DNA of 18,452 bases from an uncultured Acetatifactor sp. (GTDB taxonomy: Bacteria > Bacillota > Clostridia > Lachnospirales > Lachnospiraceae), in the NCBI GenBank assembly GCA_910584865.1, contig CAJUCE010000055.1, positions 1,347 through 19,798 on the forward strand, read 5' to 3'. Within the stretch, counting starts at the first letter, position 1; every line of letters begins with the position of its first letter. The notes beneath the pieces are model-generated. The model made no database searches. It had not been told where the DNA came from and saw only the letters and a list, made by a program, of their open reading frames with translations. Made by a program: the position numbers and the translations under genes. This document shows positions 6,770 through 14,258 of this stretch, piece after piece.

Positions 6770-8437
6770 TCATCCCTGCTTCGGCAAAACATAAGAACTC
6801 TTCAAAGATACAATCCTGTTAAACACCAAAGCATCCGGTTTTGCGTCTTTTGCATCCACGCAGAAAAATCCCTGTCTCACAAATTGAAAACGGTCCGGGC
6901 TCACCGCCCCTGCAAACGCCGGCTCCAGCCGGCAATTCTCCATCACAGTGAGGGAATCGGGATTCAGATTCAGACTTCCGTCCTCATTATATACCCCTTT
7001 CTCCTCATCGATAATATTTTCATACAAACGTACCGTGGCTCGGATAGAGTCCTGCGCAGATACCCAGTGAATCGTCCCTTTCACCTTGCGCCCGTCCGGA
7101 GAATTGCCGCCTCTGGACGCAGGATCATAGGTACAGTGCACTTCCGTCACCCTGCCCGCCTCGTCCTTGACACAACCGGTGCATTTCACAAAGTAGGCAT
7201 TCATCAGCCTTACCTCATTCCCCGGAAACATGCGGAAATACTTCTTCGGCGGTTCCTCCATGAAGTCCTCTCTCTCAATATACAATTCCCTGCCGAAGGG
7301 AACTTCCCTGCTGCCCAATGCCTCGTTCTCCGGATTATTCGCCACGGTCAGCTTTTCGCTCTGGCCCTCCGGATAATTATCAATCACCAGCTTCACCGGA
7401 TCCAGCACAGCCATCATGCGGGGTGCCTTTGCCTTCAAATCCTCTCTGATACAATACTCCAACATGGCATAATCCGCTATGGACTGTGCCTTGGAGACCC
7501 CGCACAGTTCGATAAACATCCGGATGGACTCCGGGGTGAAGCCTCTGCGCCGCAGGGCCGCGATGGACACCAGCCTGGGATCATCCCACCCGTCCACGAT
7601 TTTATCCTCCACCAGCTTTTTGATATAGCGCTTACCGGTGACCACATTTTTCAGATAAAGCTTGGCAAATTCGATCTGTCTCGGGGGCTGCGGGTAAGCC
7701 AGCTCCTGCACCACCCAGTCATACAGCGGCCTGTGATCCTCAAATTCCAGCGTACAGATGGAATGGGTAATCCCCTCAATAGCATCTTCTATGGGATGGG
7801 CGAAATCATACATGGGATAGATACACCATGCGTCTCCCGTGTTGTGATGGGTCATGTGGGCCACCCTGTAAATAACGGGATCCCGCATATTCATATTCGG
7901 GGAAGCCATATCGATACGGGCTCTAAGCACCTTCTCCCCATCCGCATATTTCCCCTCCTTCATCTCTTCGAAAAGCCGCAGATTCTCCTCCACACTGCGG
8001 GCGTTATAAGGATCCTCCCTTCCGGGATCGGTCAATGTCCCCCTGTACTCCCTGATCTGATCTGCGGTCAGATCCGATACATAAGCCTTCCCTTTTTTGA
8101 TCAGCGTTACAGCCGCTTCATACATCTGTCCGAAATAATCGGATGCGAAGAAAAGCCGGTCCTCCCAGTCGGCGCCCAGCCACTGAATATCCGCCTTGAT
8201 GGACTCCACAAACTCCACATCCTCCTTGGTGGGATTCGTGTCGTCGAAGCGCATGTTGAATTTTCCGTGATATTTCTGCGCCAGTCCGTAATTCAGAAGA
8301 ATGGATTTCGCATGCCCGATATGCAGATACCCGTTGGGTTCCGGAGGGAAACGGGTATGCACCGTATTATACACTCCCTCTTCCAGATCTTTATCAATCA
8401 GCAATTCTATAAAATTTTTGGATTCTGTCTCACTCAT
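6770..8437 (-). CDS. glnS: Glutaminyl-tRNA synthetase
   Basis: 555-residue class I synthetase that charges tRNA-Gln with glutamine. Length matches E. coli GlnRS (about 553). PPEPNGYLHIGH (31-42) carries the HIGH motif, RFDDTNPTKED (63-73) follows as in GlnRS/GluRS, and DGWDDPRL (282-289) is the GlnRS hallmark after the second active-site loop. That loop reads VVTGKRYIKK (265-274) in place of the usual VMSKRK: the Lys-Arg pair is kept, while Met, Ser and the last Lys are replaced. The C-terminal beta-barrel anticodon domains span about 340-555. AAAGGA lies 7 nt before the ATG. Many Firmicutes use the GatCAB amidation route and lack GlnRS. The leader carries an unusual 70-bp repeat with tiny overlapping ORFs. 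Confidence 0.97.
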   Translation of the reverse strand: MSETESKNFIELLIDKDLEEGVYNTVHTRFPPEPNGYLHIGHAKSILLNYGLAQKYHGKFNMRFDDTNPTKEDVEFVESIKADIQWLGADWEDRLFFASDYFGQMYEAAVTLIKKGKAYVSDLTADQIREYRGTLTDPGREDPYNARSVEENLRLFEEMKEGKYADGEKVLRARIDMASPNMNMRDPVIYRVAHMTHHNTGDAWCIYPMYDFAHPIEDAIEGITHSICTLEFEDHRPLYDWVVQELAYPQPPRQIEFAKLYLKNVVTGKRYIKKLVEDKIVDGWDDPRLVSIAALRRRGFTPESIRMFIELCGVSKAQSIADYAMLEYCIREDLKAKAPRMMAVLDPVKLVIDNYPEGQSEKLTVANNPENEALGSREVPFGRELYIEREDFMEEPPKKYFRMFPGNEVRLMNAYFVKCTGCVKDEAGRVTEVHCTYDPASRGGNSPDGRKVKGTIHWVSAQDSIRATVRLYENIIDEEKGVYNEDGSLNLNPDSLTVMENCRLEPAFAGAVSPDRFQFVRQGFFCVDAKDAKPDALVFNRIVSLKSSYVLPKQG

Positions 8438-8440
8438 CAG

Positions 8441-8485
8441 TCAATTCCTTTCCATTCGGCCCTCACCTGCCTTGAATAAGGTCAT
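8441..8485 (-). CDS. Possible 14-codon leader ORF ending 3 nt before glnS
   Basis: Reads MTLFKAGEGRMERN. Its stop ends 3 nt before the glnS ATG, and the glnS ribosome site (AAAGGA) lies inside it, so reading it would affect glnS initiation. Its ATG overlaps the stop of the preceding mini-ORF as ATGA. This is a candidate only; a repeat this short can give open frames by chance. Confidence 0.3.
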   Translation of the reverse strand: MTLFKAGEGRMERN

Positions 8486-8633
8486 TTTACCATGAGCACA
8501 GCAACGCTCATGGCATTATGGCCATTCGGCCCTCACCTGCCTTGAATAAGGTCATTTTACCATGAGCACAGCAACGCTCATGGCATTATGGCCATTCGGC
8601 CCTCACCTGCCTTGAATAAGGTCATTTTACCAT
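8452..8633. repeat. 70-bp tandem repeat, 2.6 copies, in the glnS leader
   Basis: Copies at 8452-8521 and 8522-8591 are identical. A third, partial copy (8592-8633) matches fully before diverging. Each full copy contains a perfect 8-bp inverted repeat, CCATGAGC/GCTCATGG, around an 8-nt loop, plus a short CCTT/AAGG hairpin. Read on the glnS strand, the units give alternating mini-ORFs: MTLFKAGEGRMAIMP (8508-8555 and 8578-8625) and MSVAVLMVK (8482-8511 and 8552-8581), each joined to the next by a 4-nt ATGA overlap. I see no T-box or other riboswitch hallmark here. Confidence 0.95.
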
Positions 8634-8653
8634 AGCCCCATACATTTTTTCAA
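8624..8653 (-). promoter_or_regulatory. Candidate promoter upstream of glnS
   Basis: On the minus strand, TTGAAA (8648-8653) and TAAAAT (8624-8629) are 18 nt apart. The -10 box falls in the partial outermost repeat copy, so transcripts would carry about two repeat units in a leader of roughly 180 nt. Read-through from the purine genes upstream is also possible, as no terminator is evident after 8689. Confidence 0.4.
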
Positions 8654-8688
8654 CTATATTTATCCTGTTTTGAGCAGTTGTTAGAAAA

Positions 8689-9867
8689 TTAGTGGTGGAA
8701 CAGGCGGATCCCCGTAAAGGCCATCACCATGTCGTACTTGTCACAGCAGGCGATCACCGCATCGTCCCGGACAGAGCCGCCCGGCTGTGCGATATATTTT
8801 ACACCGCTTTTGTGTGCCCGCTCTATGTTATCCGAAAACGGGAAAAAGGCATCGGAACCTAAAGTCACTTCCTGCATTCCGTCAAGCCAGGCCCTTTTTT
8901 CCTCTCTGGTAAACACGGGCGGCTTCACCTTGAAAACCTTCTCCCATGCGCCGTCCGCCAATACGTCCATATACTCGTCGCCGATATAGACATCGATAGC
9001 ATTGTCTCTGTCCGCTCTGCCCAGCTTGTCTATAAACTGCAGCCCAAGCACCTGGGGCGACTGACGCAGATACCAGTTGTCGGCCTTGGTTCCGGCCAGC
9101 CTAGTACAGTGGATGCGGGACTGCTGGCCGGCTCCGATACCGATGGCCTGTCCCCCCTTCACATAGCATACGGAATTAGACTGGGTATATTTCAGCGTAA
9201 TCAGCGCGATCTTCATGTCGATCAATGCATTCTGCGGAATCTCCCGATTCACCGTGACCACATTGGAAAGGAGATCTCCGTTTACATCCAGCTCGTTACG
9301 CCCCTGTTCGAACGTAATTCCGTACACCTGCTTCCGCTCTACAGGCGCTGGCCTATAAGCTTCATCGATTTGAATCACATTATAATTTCCGCCCTTTTTC
9401 GCCTTCAGCAGGGCAAGCGCCTCCTCCGTATAGCCGGGCGCAATAACTCCGTCCGAGACTTCCCGTTTGATCAGCCTGGCCGTATCCTTATCGCATACAT
9501 CGGACAGCGCGATAAAATCTCCGAATGAAGACATTCTGTCCGCACCTCTGGCTCTCGCATAGGCACATGCTAAAGGGGACAATTCGCCCAGATCGCTGAC
9601 CCAGTAAATCTTCGCAAGCGTTTCATCCAACGGCAGCCCCACTGCCGCGCCCGCAGGCGACACATGCTTAAAGGATGCGGCTGCAGGCAGGCCGGCTGCT
9701 TCTTTCAGCTCCTTTACCAGCTGCCATCCGTTCAGGGCATCCAGGAAGTTGATATACCCGGGCCTGCCGTTCAATACCGTTACCGGAAGCCGGCTCCCGT
9801 CTTCCATATAAATACTGGAAGGCTTCTGATTGGGGTTACATCCGTATTTTAATTCGATTGTCTTCAT
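8689..9867 (-). CDS. AICAR transformylase, stand-alone (phosphoribosylaminoimidazolecarboxamide formyltransferase)
   Basis: 392-residue enzyme of de novo purine synthesis that transfers a formyl group from 10-formyl-THF to AICAR, giving FAICAR. It corresponds to the C-terminal AICARFT half of bifunctional PurH; the N-terminal IMP cyclohydrolase domain is absent. Recognisable parts are KYGCNPNQKP (7-16), the catalytic Lys-His pair K67-H68 in SFKHVSPAGAA, the TQSNSVCYVKGGQAIGIGAG core, and a C-terminal AQPGGSVRDD. Being complete from residue 1 and the usual size for clostridial AICARFT-only proteins, it is not a truncated purH. It follows the PurO-type cyclohydrolase by 31 nt on the same strand, so the two encode the last two steps to IMP. 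Confidence 0.95.
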   Translation of the reverse strand: MKTIELKYGCNPNQKPSSIYMEDGSRLPVTVLNGRPGYINFLDALNGWQLVKELKEAAGLPAAASFKHVSPAGAAVGLPLDETLAKIYWVSDLGELSPLACAYARARGADRMSSFGDFIALSDVCDKDTARLIKREVSDGVIAPGYTEEALALLKAKKGGNYNVIQIDEAYRPAPVERKQVYGITFEQGRNELDVNGDLLSNVVTVNREIPQNALIDMKIALITLKYTQSNSVCYVKGGQAIGIGAGQQSRIHCTRLAGTKADNWYLRQSPQVLGLQFIDKLGRADRDNAIDVYIGDEYMDVLADGAWEKVFKVKPPVFTREEKRAWLDGMQEVTLGSDAFFPFSDNIERAHKSGVKYIAQPGGSVRDDAVIACCDKYDMVMAFTGIRLFHH

Positions 9868-9898
9868 ATTTCTATATGCTCCTCTCTTCTTCCGGTTT

Positions 9899-10606
9899 TC
9901 ACAGGTTTTTATTCAGGATACGGGTCTCATATTTTCCGGTTGTAAGATCGATAAACCGCACAAAAAGCGATACTTTATTCTCTTCATTCAGGTTCTCCCA
10001 CAGCGTGAGCGCAAAGCTGTCGATATCTCCTTCCACTGCCACCTTTTTCGGTTCTCCCTGAAAGCTGGGCAGCGGATTGCCGTCATGCATATACGTATGG
10101 ATAAAGCGCCCTTCCCCCGGAGCCGGATTGTCATAGGCAAAGGTATAACGGTTGCAGCAGTCCGGATCCCCGTCATTGCTCTTTAAGATAGACATGGTAA
10201 TGTCAAAGCCGCCATTCTCCAGATGCACCAGCCCGGAAATCCGCGGTGTGTAATTAGGCCCGTCCGGCTCGTACTCCCGACAGCGCAGCGCCTGTTCAAA
10301 GCTTTGTCCCTTCTCCAGGCCCTTGTAAATGGTATCCGTCTGGTCTCCGTTTGTGACGATCGTGTCATTTCCCAGCACACGGACAGGTGCATATATCACC
10401 AGACTGGGATCCACTAACTTCGAGGGTTCGAAGGCCTGGGTACGGATTCCCTCCCCCTGTGTCACAAAGATCCGATTGCGGCTGTTCACGCTCCTTCCCA
10501 TGATAAAATAAGCGATTACCGCATGATTCCCGTCGCCGGAACGGCCGATGACGATGCCTCTCCCAGGGTATGCATTGTTTTTCAGTTCCTGATCCAGTTG
10601 CAGCAT
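9899..10606 (-). CDS. purO: IMP cyclohydrolase, PurO type
   Basis: 235-residue protein matching the archaeal PurO-type IMP cyclohydrolase family, which has an Ntn-hydrolase-like fold unrelated to PurH. It closes FAICAR to IMP, the last step of purine synthesis. The N-terminal signature YPGRGIVIG (13-21) and the following AYFIMGRSVNSRNR are typical. AGGAGG lies 8 nt before the ATG. It is the first gene of the minus-strand run, with a good promoter about 70 nt upstream, and the transformylase that makes its substrate follows at once. The leader is too short for a purine riboswitch, and I see none. Confidence 0.92.
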   Translation of the reverse strand: MLQLDQELKNNAYPGRGIVIGRSGDGNHAVIAYFIMGRSVNSRNRIFVTQGEGIRTQAFEPSKLVDPSLVIYAPVRVLGNDTIVTNGDQTDTIYKGLEKGQSFEQALRCREYEPDGPNYTPRISGLVHLENGGFDITMSILKSNDGDPDCCNRYTFAYDNPAPGEGRFIHTYMHDGNPLPSFQGEPKKVAVEGDIDSFALTLWENLNEENKVSLFVRFIDLTTGKYETRILNKNL

Positions 10607-10678
10607 AATTGAGTCCTCCTAATTCCAATTACGTCTCTTCGTTATACAAAAAAACGGGGATACTGTCATACAATTTTA

Positions 10679-10707
10679 ATCTTACACGTCCTTGAAAAAA
10701 TTTGCAA
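10679..10707 (-). promoter_or_regulatory. Sigma-A-type promoter for the purO operon
   Basis: On the minus strand, TTGCAA (10702-10707) and TAAGAT (10679-10684) are 17 nt apart, giving a leader of roughly 65 nt before purO. It lies back-to-back with the flagellin promoter, with only about 20 nt between the two -35 boxes. Confidence 0.6.
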
Positions 10708-10725
10708 TAGAATCAAAAGAATTAG

Positions 10726-10754
10726 TTGAAATATTTACCAAAAAGATGTATAAT
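10726..10754 (+). promoter_or_regulatory. Near-consensus sigma-A promoter for the flagellin-like gene
   Basis: TTGAAA (10726-10731), a 17-nt spacer and a perfect TATAAT (10749-10754). The start codon follows about 46 nt later. I see no sigma-28 (flagellar) promoter, which is unusual for a flagellin. Confidence 0.8.
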
Positions 10755-10800
10755 AAAAAAACAAGAATGCAAATAGAGCAGTGAAACGGGAGGTGCATAT

Positions 10801-11562
10801 ATGAATACCATCTCTGCACGTAATGGAATCTTCGATTCCTATTCTCATATCTCCAGCGGCAAGAGAATCAATACAGCGGCTGATGACGCTGCGGGACTTG
10901 CCATTGGACAGAAAATGCAAAAAGAAGAGACCGGCCTGCGGGTCGGCGCAGATAATGCCCGGGAAGGCATGGGTGCTTTAAATGTTGCGGATGGCGCATT
11001 GGACGGTGTGATGGATTATCTCCAGCGGATCCGTGATCTCGCTCTCCGTTCCATGAACGGTACCGCTTCTTCCTCTGATCGGTCCTATTATCAGGGTGAG
11101 ATCGATCAATTGAAGAAAGGCATCCAGTCCATGGCCAAGACGACTTCCCTCAATGAGCAGAAGTTACTGGACGGCAGCATGGCCGACATACATCTGGCTA
11201 CCAATCCCGACGGAAGCGGGATGCGGATTGGGATGGCCAATTCTACCCTGGAAGCATTGGGAATCGCCGATTTCGATGTGACCAAGGGGAACTTTAATCT
11301 TGACGATATTGACAATGCCATAGACATGGTATCCAGACAGCGCGGCAACTTAGGCGCAGCCACCAATCGTCTGGAACATACTTACAATATCAACACGGCC
11401 GGGAGTCTGGAACAGCTCAGTTCCAGAAGCCGCATAGAAGATCTTGATATGCCGAAGGCCATATCCGAGCAGAAGAAAGAGGATCTGCTCAGCGAATACC
11501 GGAATCTGATGCTGAAGAAACAGATGCAGCAGGATTCCATGGTATTAAAATTATTCCAATAG
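10801..11562 (+). CDS. Short orphan flagellin-like protein
   Basis: 253 residues with conserved flagellin ends: ISSGKRINTAADDAAGLAIG (17-36) matches the SSGxRINxAxDDAAG block of domain D0/D1, and the C-terminus is the usual helical tail (LSEYRNLMLKKQMQQDSMVL). No variable D2/D3 region is apparent, so it is a minimal filament-type flagellin. The N-terminus is about 14 residues shorter than usual, lacking the first part of the D0 helix. An in-frame TAG upstream and GGGAGG 8 nt before the ATG confirm this start. No other flagellar gene lies in the window, and the promoter is sigma-A, not sigma-28. It may be a second filament subunit or a repurposed secreted helical protein; export by a flagellar system is assumed, not shown. 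Confidence 0.88.
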   Translation: MNTISARNGIFDSYSHISSGKRINTAADDAAGLAIGQKMQKEETGLRVGADNAREGMGALNVADGALDGVMDYLQRIRDLALRSMNGTASSSDRSYYQGEIDQLKKGIQSMAKTTSLNEQKLLDGSMADIHLATNPDGSGMRIGMANSTLEALGIADFDVTKGNFNLDDIDNAIDMVSRQRGNLGAATNRLEHTYNINTAGSLEQLSSRSRIEDLDMPKAISEQKKEDLLSEYRNLMLKKQMQQDSMVLKLFQ

Positions 11563-11594
11563 CGTATTTTTCTTTCATATCACTTTAAGATTTT

Positions 11595-11659
11595 CATGGA
11601 AATACTGCCGTCCCGGAGCTTTTTTGATTCTTCCTCCGGTGTATGGCAGTATTTTCATG
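11595..11659. terminator. Large imperfect hairpin between convergent genes
   Basis: An outer 15-bp stem with one mismatch or wobble (CATGGAAATACTGCC at 11595-11609; 11645-11659) encloses an inner 6-bp stem (CCGGAG 11613-11618; CTCCGG 11634-11639). It sits between the end of the flagellin gene (plus) and of the MATE gene (minus). A T-run lies in the loop, not after the stem, so termination by the classic mechanism is uncertain. Confidence 0.45.
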
Positions 11660-11671
11660 TACAATAAATTC

Positions 11672-13066
11672 TCAGCCTGCTGCTTTTTCCTCCGCTTTGT
11701 CAAAGCCGTGCACCCAGTCGCAGCATAAATAGTAAAAAAGATAGATCACGGAACTGATCGCCCAGGTCAGCGGATATGCCCAATAAATATATCTGATTTC
11801 ATTGGTCAGATGCATGACGATGAAGATATAGGTAATCCGGATCAGGCACCACACCGCCAGCATGACAAACATCGGGACAAAGGCTTTTCCCGCCCCCCGG
11901 CATACCGCCGCCACTGCATGGGAAAACGCCAGCAGACAGAAAAACAACGATACGGTCCTGGCCTGCCGGACTCCCAATTCGATCACGCCCGGATTCTGGT
12001 CAAACAGCCCGATCAGCTTCGGTGCCAACGCATAACAGAAGACGCCTATGGTCTCTGCCAGAAGCATGGCCGACAGAATACTGAATCTGGCACCCTTTTT
12101 GGCCCTGTCATACTGCCTGGCCCCCAGATTCTGGCTGATAAAGGTAGTGCTCGCCATATTGAAGCTGGTGATGGGCAGGAATGCAAAGCCCTCGATTTTG
12201 GCATGAGTACCATAAGCGGCCATTGCCAGCTTACCGAAGGAATTGATCTGGGACTGTACAATCACATTGGCAAAGGCAATCACGGAATTCTGCACGCCCG
12301 AGGGCAGGCCATTGCGTATGATCTCCCGCAGCATATCAGCGCGGAACCGGATTTTCCTCCATTCCACGGTAAACACATTCCCCTTTTTCATCAGATGAAT
12401 CATACACAGCACCACACTGGCAGCCTGGGAAATCACCGTTGCCACCGCCGCCGACCATACGCCGAAGCGAAACACAGCCAGAAACACTATATCCAGCACC
12501 ACATTCAGGATGGAGGAAAAAATCAGGTAATACAGCGGGCGCCTGCTGTCCCCCAGCGCATTCATGATGCTGCGGCACACATTGTACAACACCAATGCCA
12601 GCGAACCGAGAAAATAATAACGGAAATACGATATTGCCTCCGGCAGCACCTCCGGATCCGTCTGCATCCACACCAGAAATGTGGGCGTGAAAGCCACACC
12701 CACCACTGTCAGCAGCACACCTGCCGCCAGCCCGAAGGCCAGCACCGTATGGATGGCCCGGGAAACCTGCTGTCCGTCTCCCGCCCCGAAATAGCGGGAA
12801 ATCACCACCCCGGCGCCCATGGCAATCCCGGCGAAGAAGCTGATCATCAGAAAGATCAAAGTGCCGGAAGAAGTCACTGCCGCCAGCGCGTTGGTGCCCA
12901 GGTAACGTCCCACAATAAAAGCATCCGCCGTGTTATACATCTGCTGAAATACCTGGCTTAAGAAAATCGGCAGTGCGAATCCCAGCATCAGGGAATAGGG
13001 ATTCCCCTTTGTCATATCTTTTGTGTGGGCAGATTCGTGTCTGTCATTTTTCATATATGTCGTCAT
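11672..13066 (-). CDS. MATE family efflux transporter
   Basis: 464-residue integral membrane protein with the 12-helix pattern of MATE transporters, which export drugs or metabolites using a Na+ or H+ gradient. The N-terminal lobe opens with GNPYSLMLGFALPIFLSQVF followed by QQMYNTADAFIVGRYLG, the family's characteristic helix 1. The second lobe has a matching GLPSGVQNSVIAFANVIVQS. Length is normal. The ATG at 13066 has only a distant purine-rich site (AAAGGGATG, about 16 nt upstream); a second ATG four codons on has none. It starts 63 nt after the VWA gene on the same strand, with only a 5-bp CCCGT/ACGGG hairpin between, so it may be read from the MoxR operon. Substrate unknown. Confidence 0.93.
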   Translation of the reverse strand: MTTYMKNDRHESAHTKDMTKGNPYSLMLGFALPIFLSQVFQQMYNTADAFIVGRYLGTNALAAVTSSGTLIFLMISFFAGIAMGAGVVISRYFGAGDGQQVSRAIHTVLAFGLAAGVLLTVVGVAFTPTFLVWMQTDPEVLPEAISYFRYYFLGSLALVLYNVCRSIMNALGDSRRPLYYLIFSSILNVVLDIVFLAVFRFGVWSAAVATVISQAASVVLCMIHLMKKGNVFTVEWRKIRFRADMLREIIRNGLPSGVQNSVIAFANVIVQSQINSFGKLAMAAYGTHAKIEGFAFLPITSFNMASTTFISQNLGARQYDRAKKGARFSILSAMLLAETIGVFCYALAPKLIGLFDQNPGVIELGVRQARTVSLFFCLLAFSHAVAAVCRGAGKAFVPMFVMLAVWCLIRITYIFIVMHLTNEIRYIYWAYPLTWAISSVIYLFYYLCCDWVHGFDKAEEKAAG

Positions 13067-13129
13067 TTCGAAGTCTTCATCCCTTTCTATACGATTCCCG
13101 TAGATGACGGGCGCAGTATTTCGATTTTT

Positions 13130-14257
13130 TCACGCAATGATCTTTCCCATCCACCCGGCCAGCTCCTCCGGTGTCATAGCGCCCACAAAGGCCCCCATAT
13201 CCGCCAGCACAGCCGCTGCGTTCCGGTCATAGTTGGGATTGGCATCCATGTCCAGGGCCGTGAGTACCACCAGCCTGGCGCCGCTCTCTATGATTCCCTT
13301 GCTGATGCTGTAGAGGCGCTGATATCCGCCGCCCTCATAAAGATCCGTCACCAGCACCACCATAGTCCTGAACGGAAAATCGATCAATCCTTCACAATAC
13401 GACAATGCTCCCGCAATATTCGTACCTCCGCCCAGCTGGACGCTCATCAATGTCTCCACCGGATCCTCCACATAACCGCTCAAGTCCACTACATTGGTGT
13501 CAAAGATCACCAGCTTCGTATCCAGCATGGGCAGTTTGGAGAAAATTCCTGCCATAATGGCGCTGTGAATCACGGAATCCAGCATGGAACCGCTCTCGTC
13601 CACACAGATGATCACCCTCCACTGATTATACTTCTTCATCCGTGAATTGAAATAGACATTTTTCAGGATAATCTGCCGGCTCTCCGTATCGTAATTTTTC
13701 AAATTCATCCGAATGGTCTTCTTGATGTCCAAATTCCGTGCGGACTTCACCGGACTGCTGGCATTTCGGTTAATCTGGCCGAAGAAGGATATCCTCACCT
13801 CCTGCTCCAGCTTTCTGGCGATCTCCTCCGCCACCTTCCTCACGATCTCCCTGGCCATGTTCAGCACATCGCCCTTCATCAGATGTTTCAGCTCCAATAT
13901 AGTCTTAAGCAGCTCCTTATTGGGCTCCAGCTTCTGCAGCACCTCCGGATCCGTCAGCAGCTCCGTCATGTTGTATTTTTCCAGGGCATGGCGCTCCAAT
14001 ATCTCCACCGTTTGTTTGGGAAAAAGCTTCTTCACCTGATGAAGCCAGCCGGGTACGGTCAGCTGCGAGCCTTCGCTGCCTCCGCCCCGCTCCTTACGGA
14101 TCTCCTGTTCTTCCCCGTACTCTCTGGAATACAGGTAGTCCAGCACATTTTCCATATCCATGTAATTCAAACCGCCGCCCGAAAAGGAAATCTGCCCCGA
14201 AGCATATTTTCCCAAAACCAGCCGCCAGCGATTTAAAATTTCCTGTTCGTCAGCCAT
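13130..14257 (-). CDS. VWA domain protein, CoxE/ViaA-like partner of a MoxR ATPase
   Basis: 375 residues. The first 210 or so are helical and charged (for example NMAREIVRKVAEEIARKLEQ); the C-terminal 165 form a von Willebrand A domain. Its metal site (MIDAS) is complete: D220-x-S222-x-S224 in VDESGSM, T279 in GGGTN, and D305 in LVTDLYEGG. VWA proteins of this kind pair with MoxR AAA+ ATPases and use the MIDAS metal to bind partners during remodelling, as in RavA-ViaA and CbbQ-CbbO. Its ATG lies 1 nt after the DUF5682 stop, with GGAG inside that gene's end, so translation is coupled. It is the last gene of the three-gene operon. The client is unknown. Confidence 0.9.
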   Translation of the reverse strand: MADEQEILNRWRLVLGKYASGQISFSGGGLNYMDMENVLDYLYSREYGEEQEIRKERGGGSEGSQLTVPGWLHQVKKLFPKQTVEILERHALEKYNMTELLTDPEVLQKLEPNKELLKTILELKHLMKGDVLNMAREIVRKVAEEIARKLEQEVRISFFGQINRNASSPVKSARNLDIKKTIRMNLKNYDTESRQIILKNVYFNSRMKKYNQWRVIICVDESGSMLDSVIHSAIMAGIFSKLPMLDTKLVIFDTNVVDLSGYVEDPVETLMSVQLGGGTNIAGALSYCEGLIDFPFRTMVVLVTDLYEGGGYQRLYSISKGIIESGARLVVLTALDMDANPNYDRNAAAVLADMGAFVGAMTPEELAGWMGKIIA

Positions 14258-14258
14258 A

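Noticed and set aside
6722..8479. A 585-codon open frame on the plus strand
   Set aside because: It lies antisense over glnS, whose motifs and ribosome site are clear. The plus-strand product resembles no known protein and is His/Ile/Arg-rich, as antisense shadows often are.
8452..8633. The tandem repeat as a CRISPR array
   Set aside because: The 70-bp units are identical end to end with no unique spacers, and no cas gene is near.
8438..8688. A T-box riboswitch upstream of glnS
   Set aside because: I could not find the conserved T-box core (AGGGTGG-type followed by a terminator) in the leader.
8689..9867. A truncated purH pseudogene
   Set aside because: The ORF covers the whole transformylase domain with catalytic Lys-His, and the adjacent PurO-type gene supplies the missing activity.
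10607..10680. A purine riboswitch or PurR site upstream of purO
   Set aside because: The leader is only about 65 nt and shows no aptamer-like three-stem pattern.
10801..10860. A frameshift that removed the flagellin N-terminus
   Set aside because: The ATG has a strong ribosome site and a promoter at normal distance, and the missing residues are not evident in other frames upstream, so the short form looks genuine.
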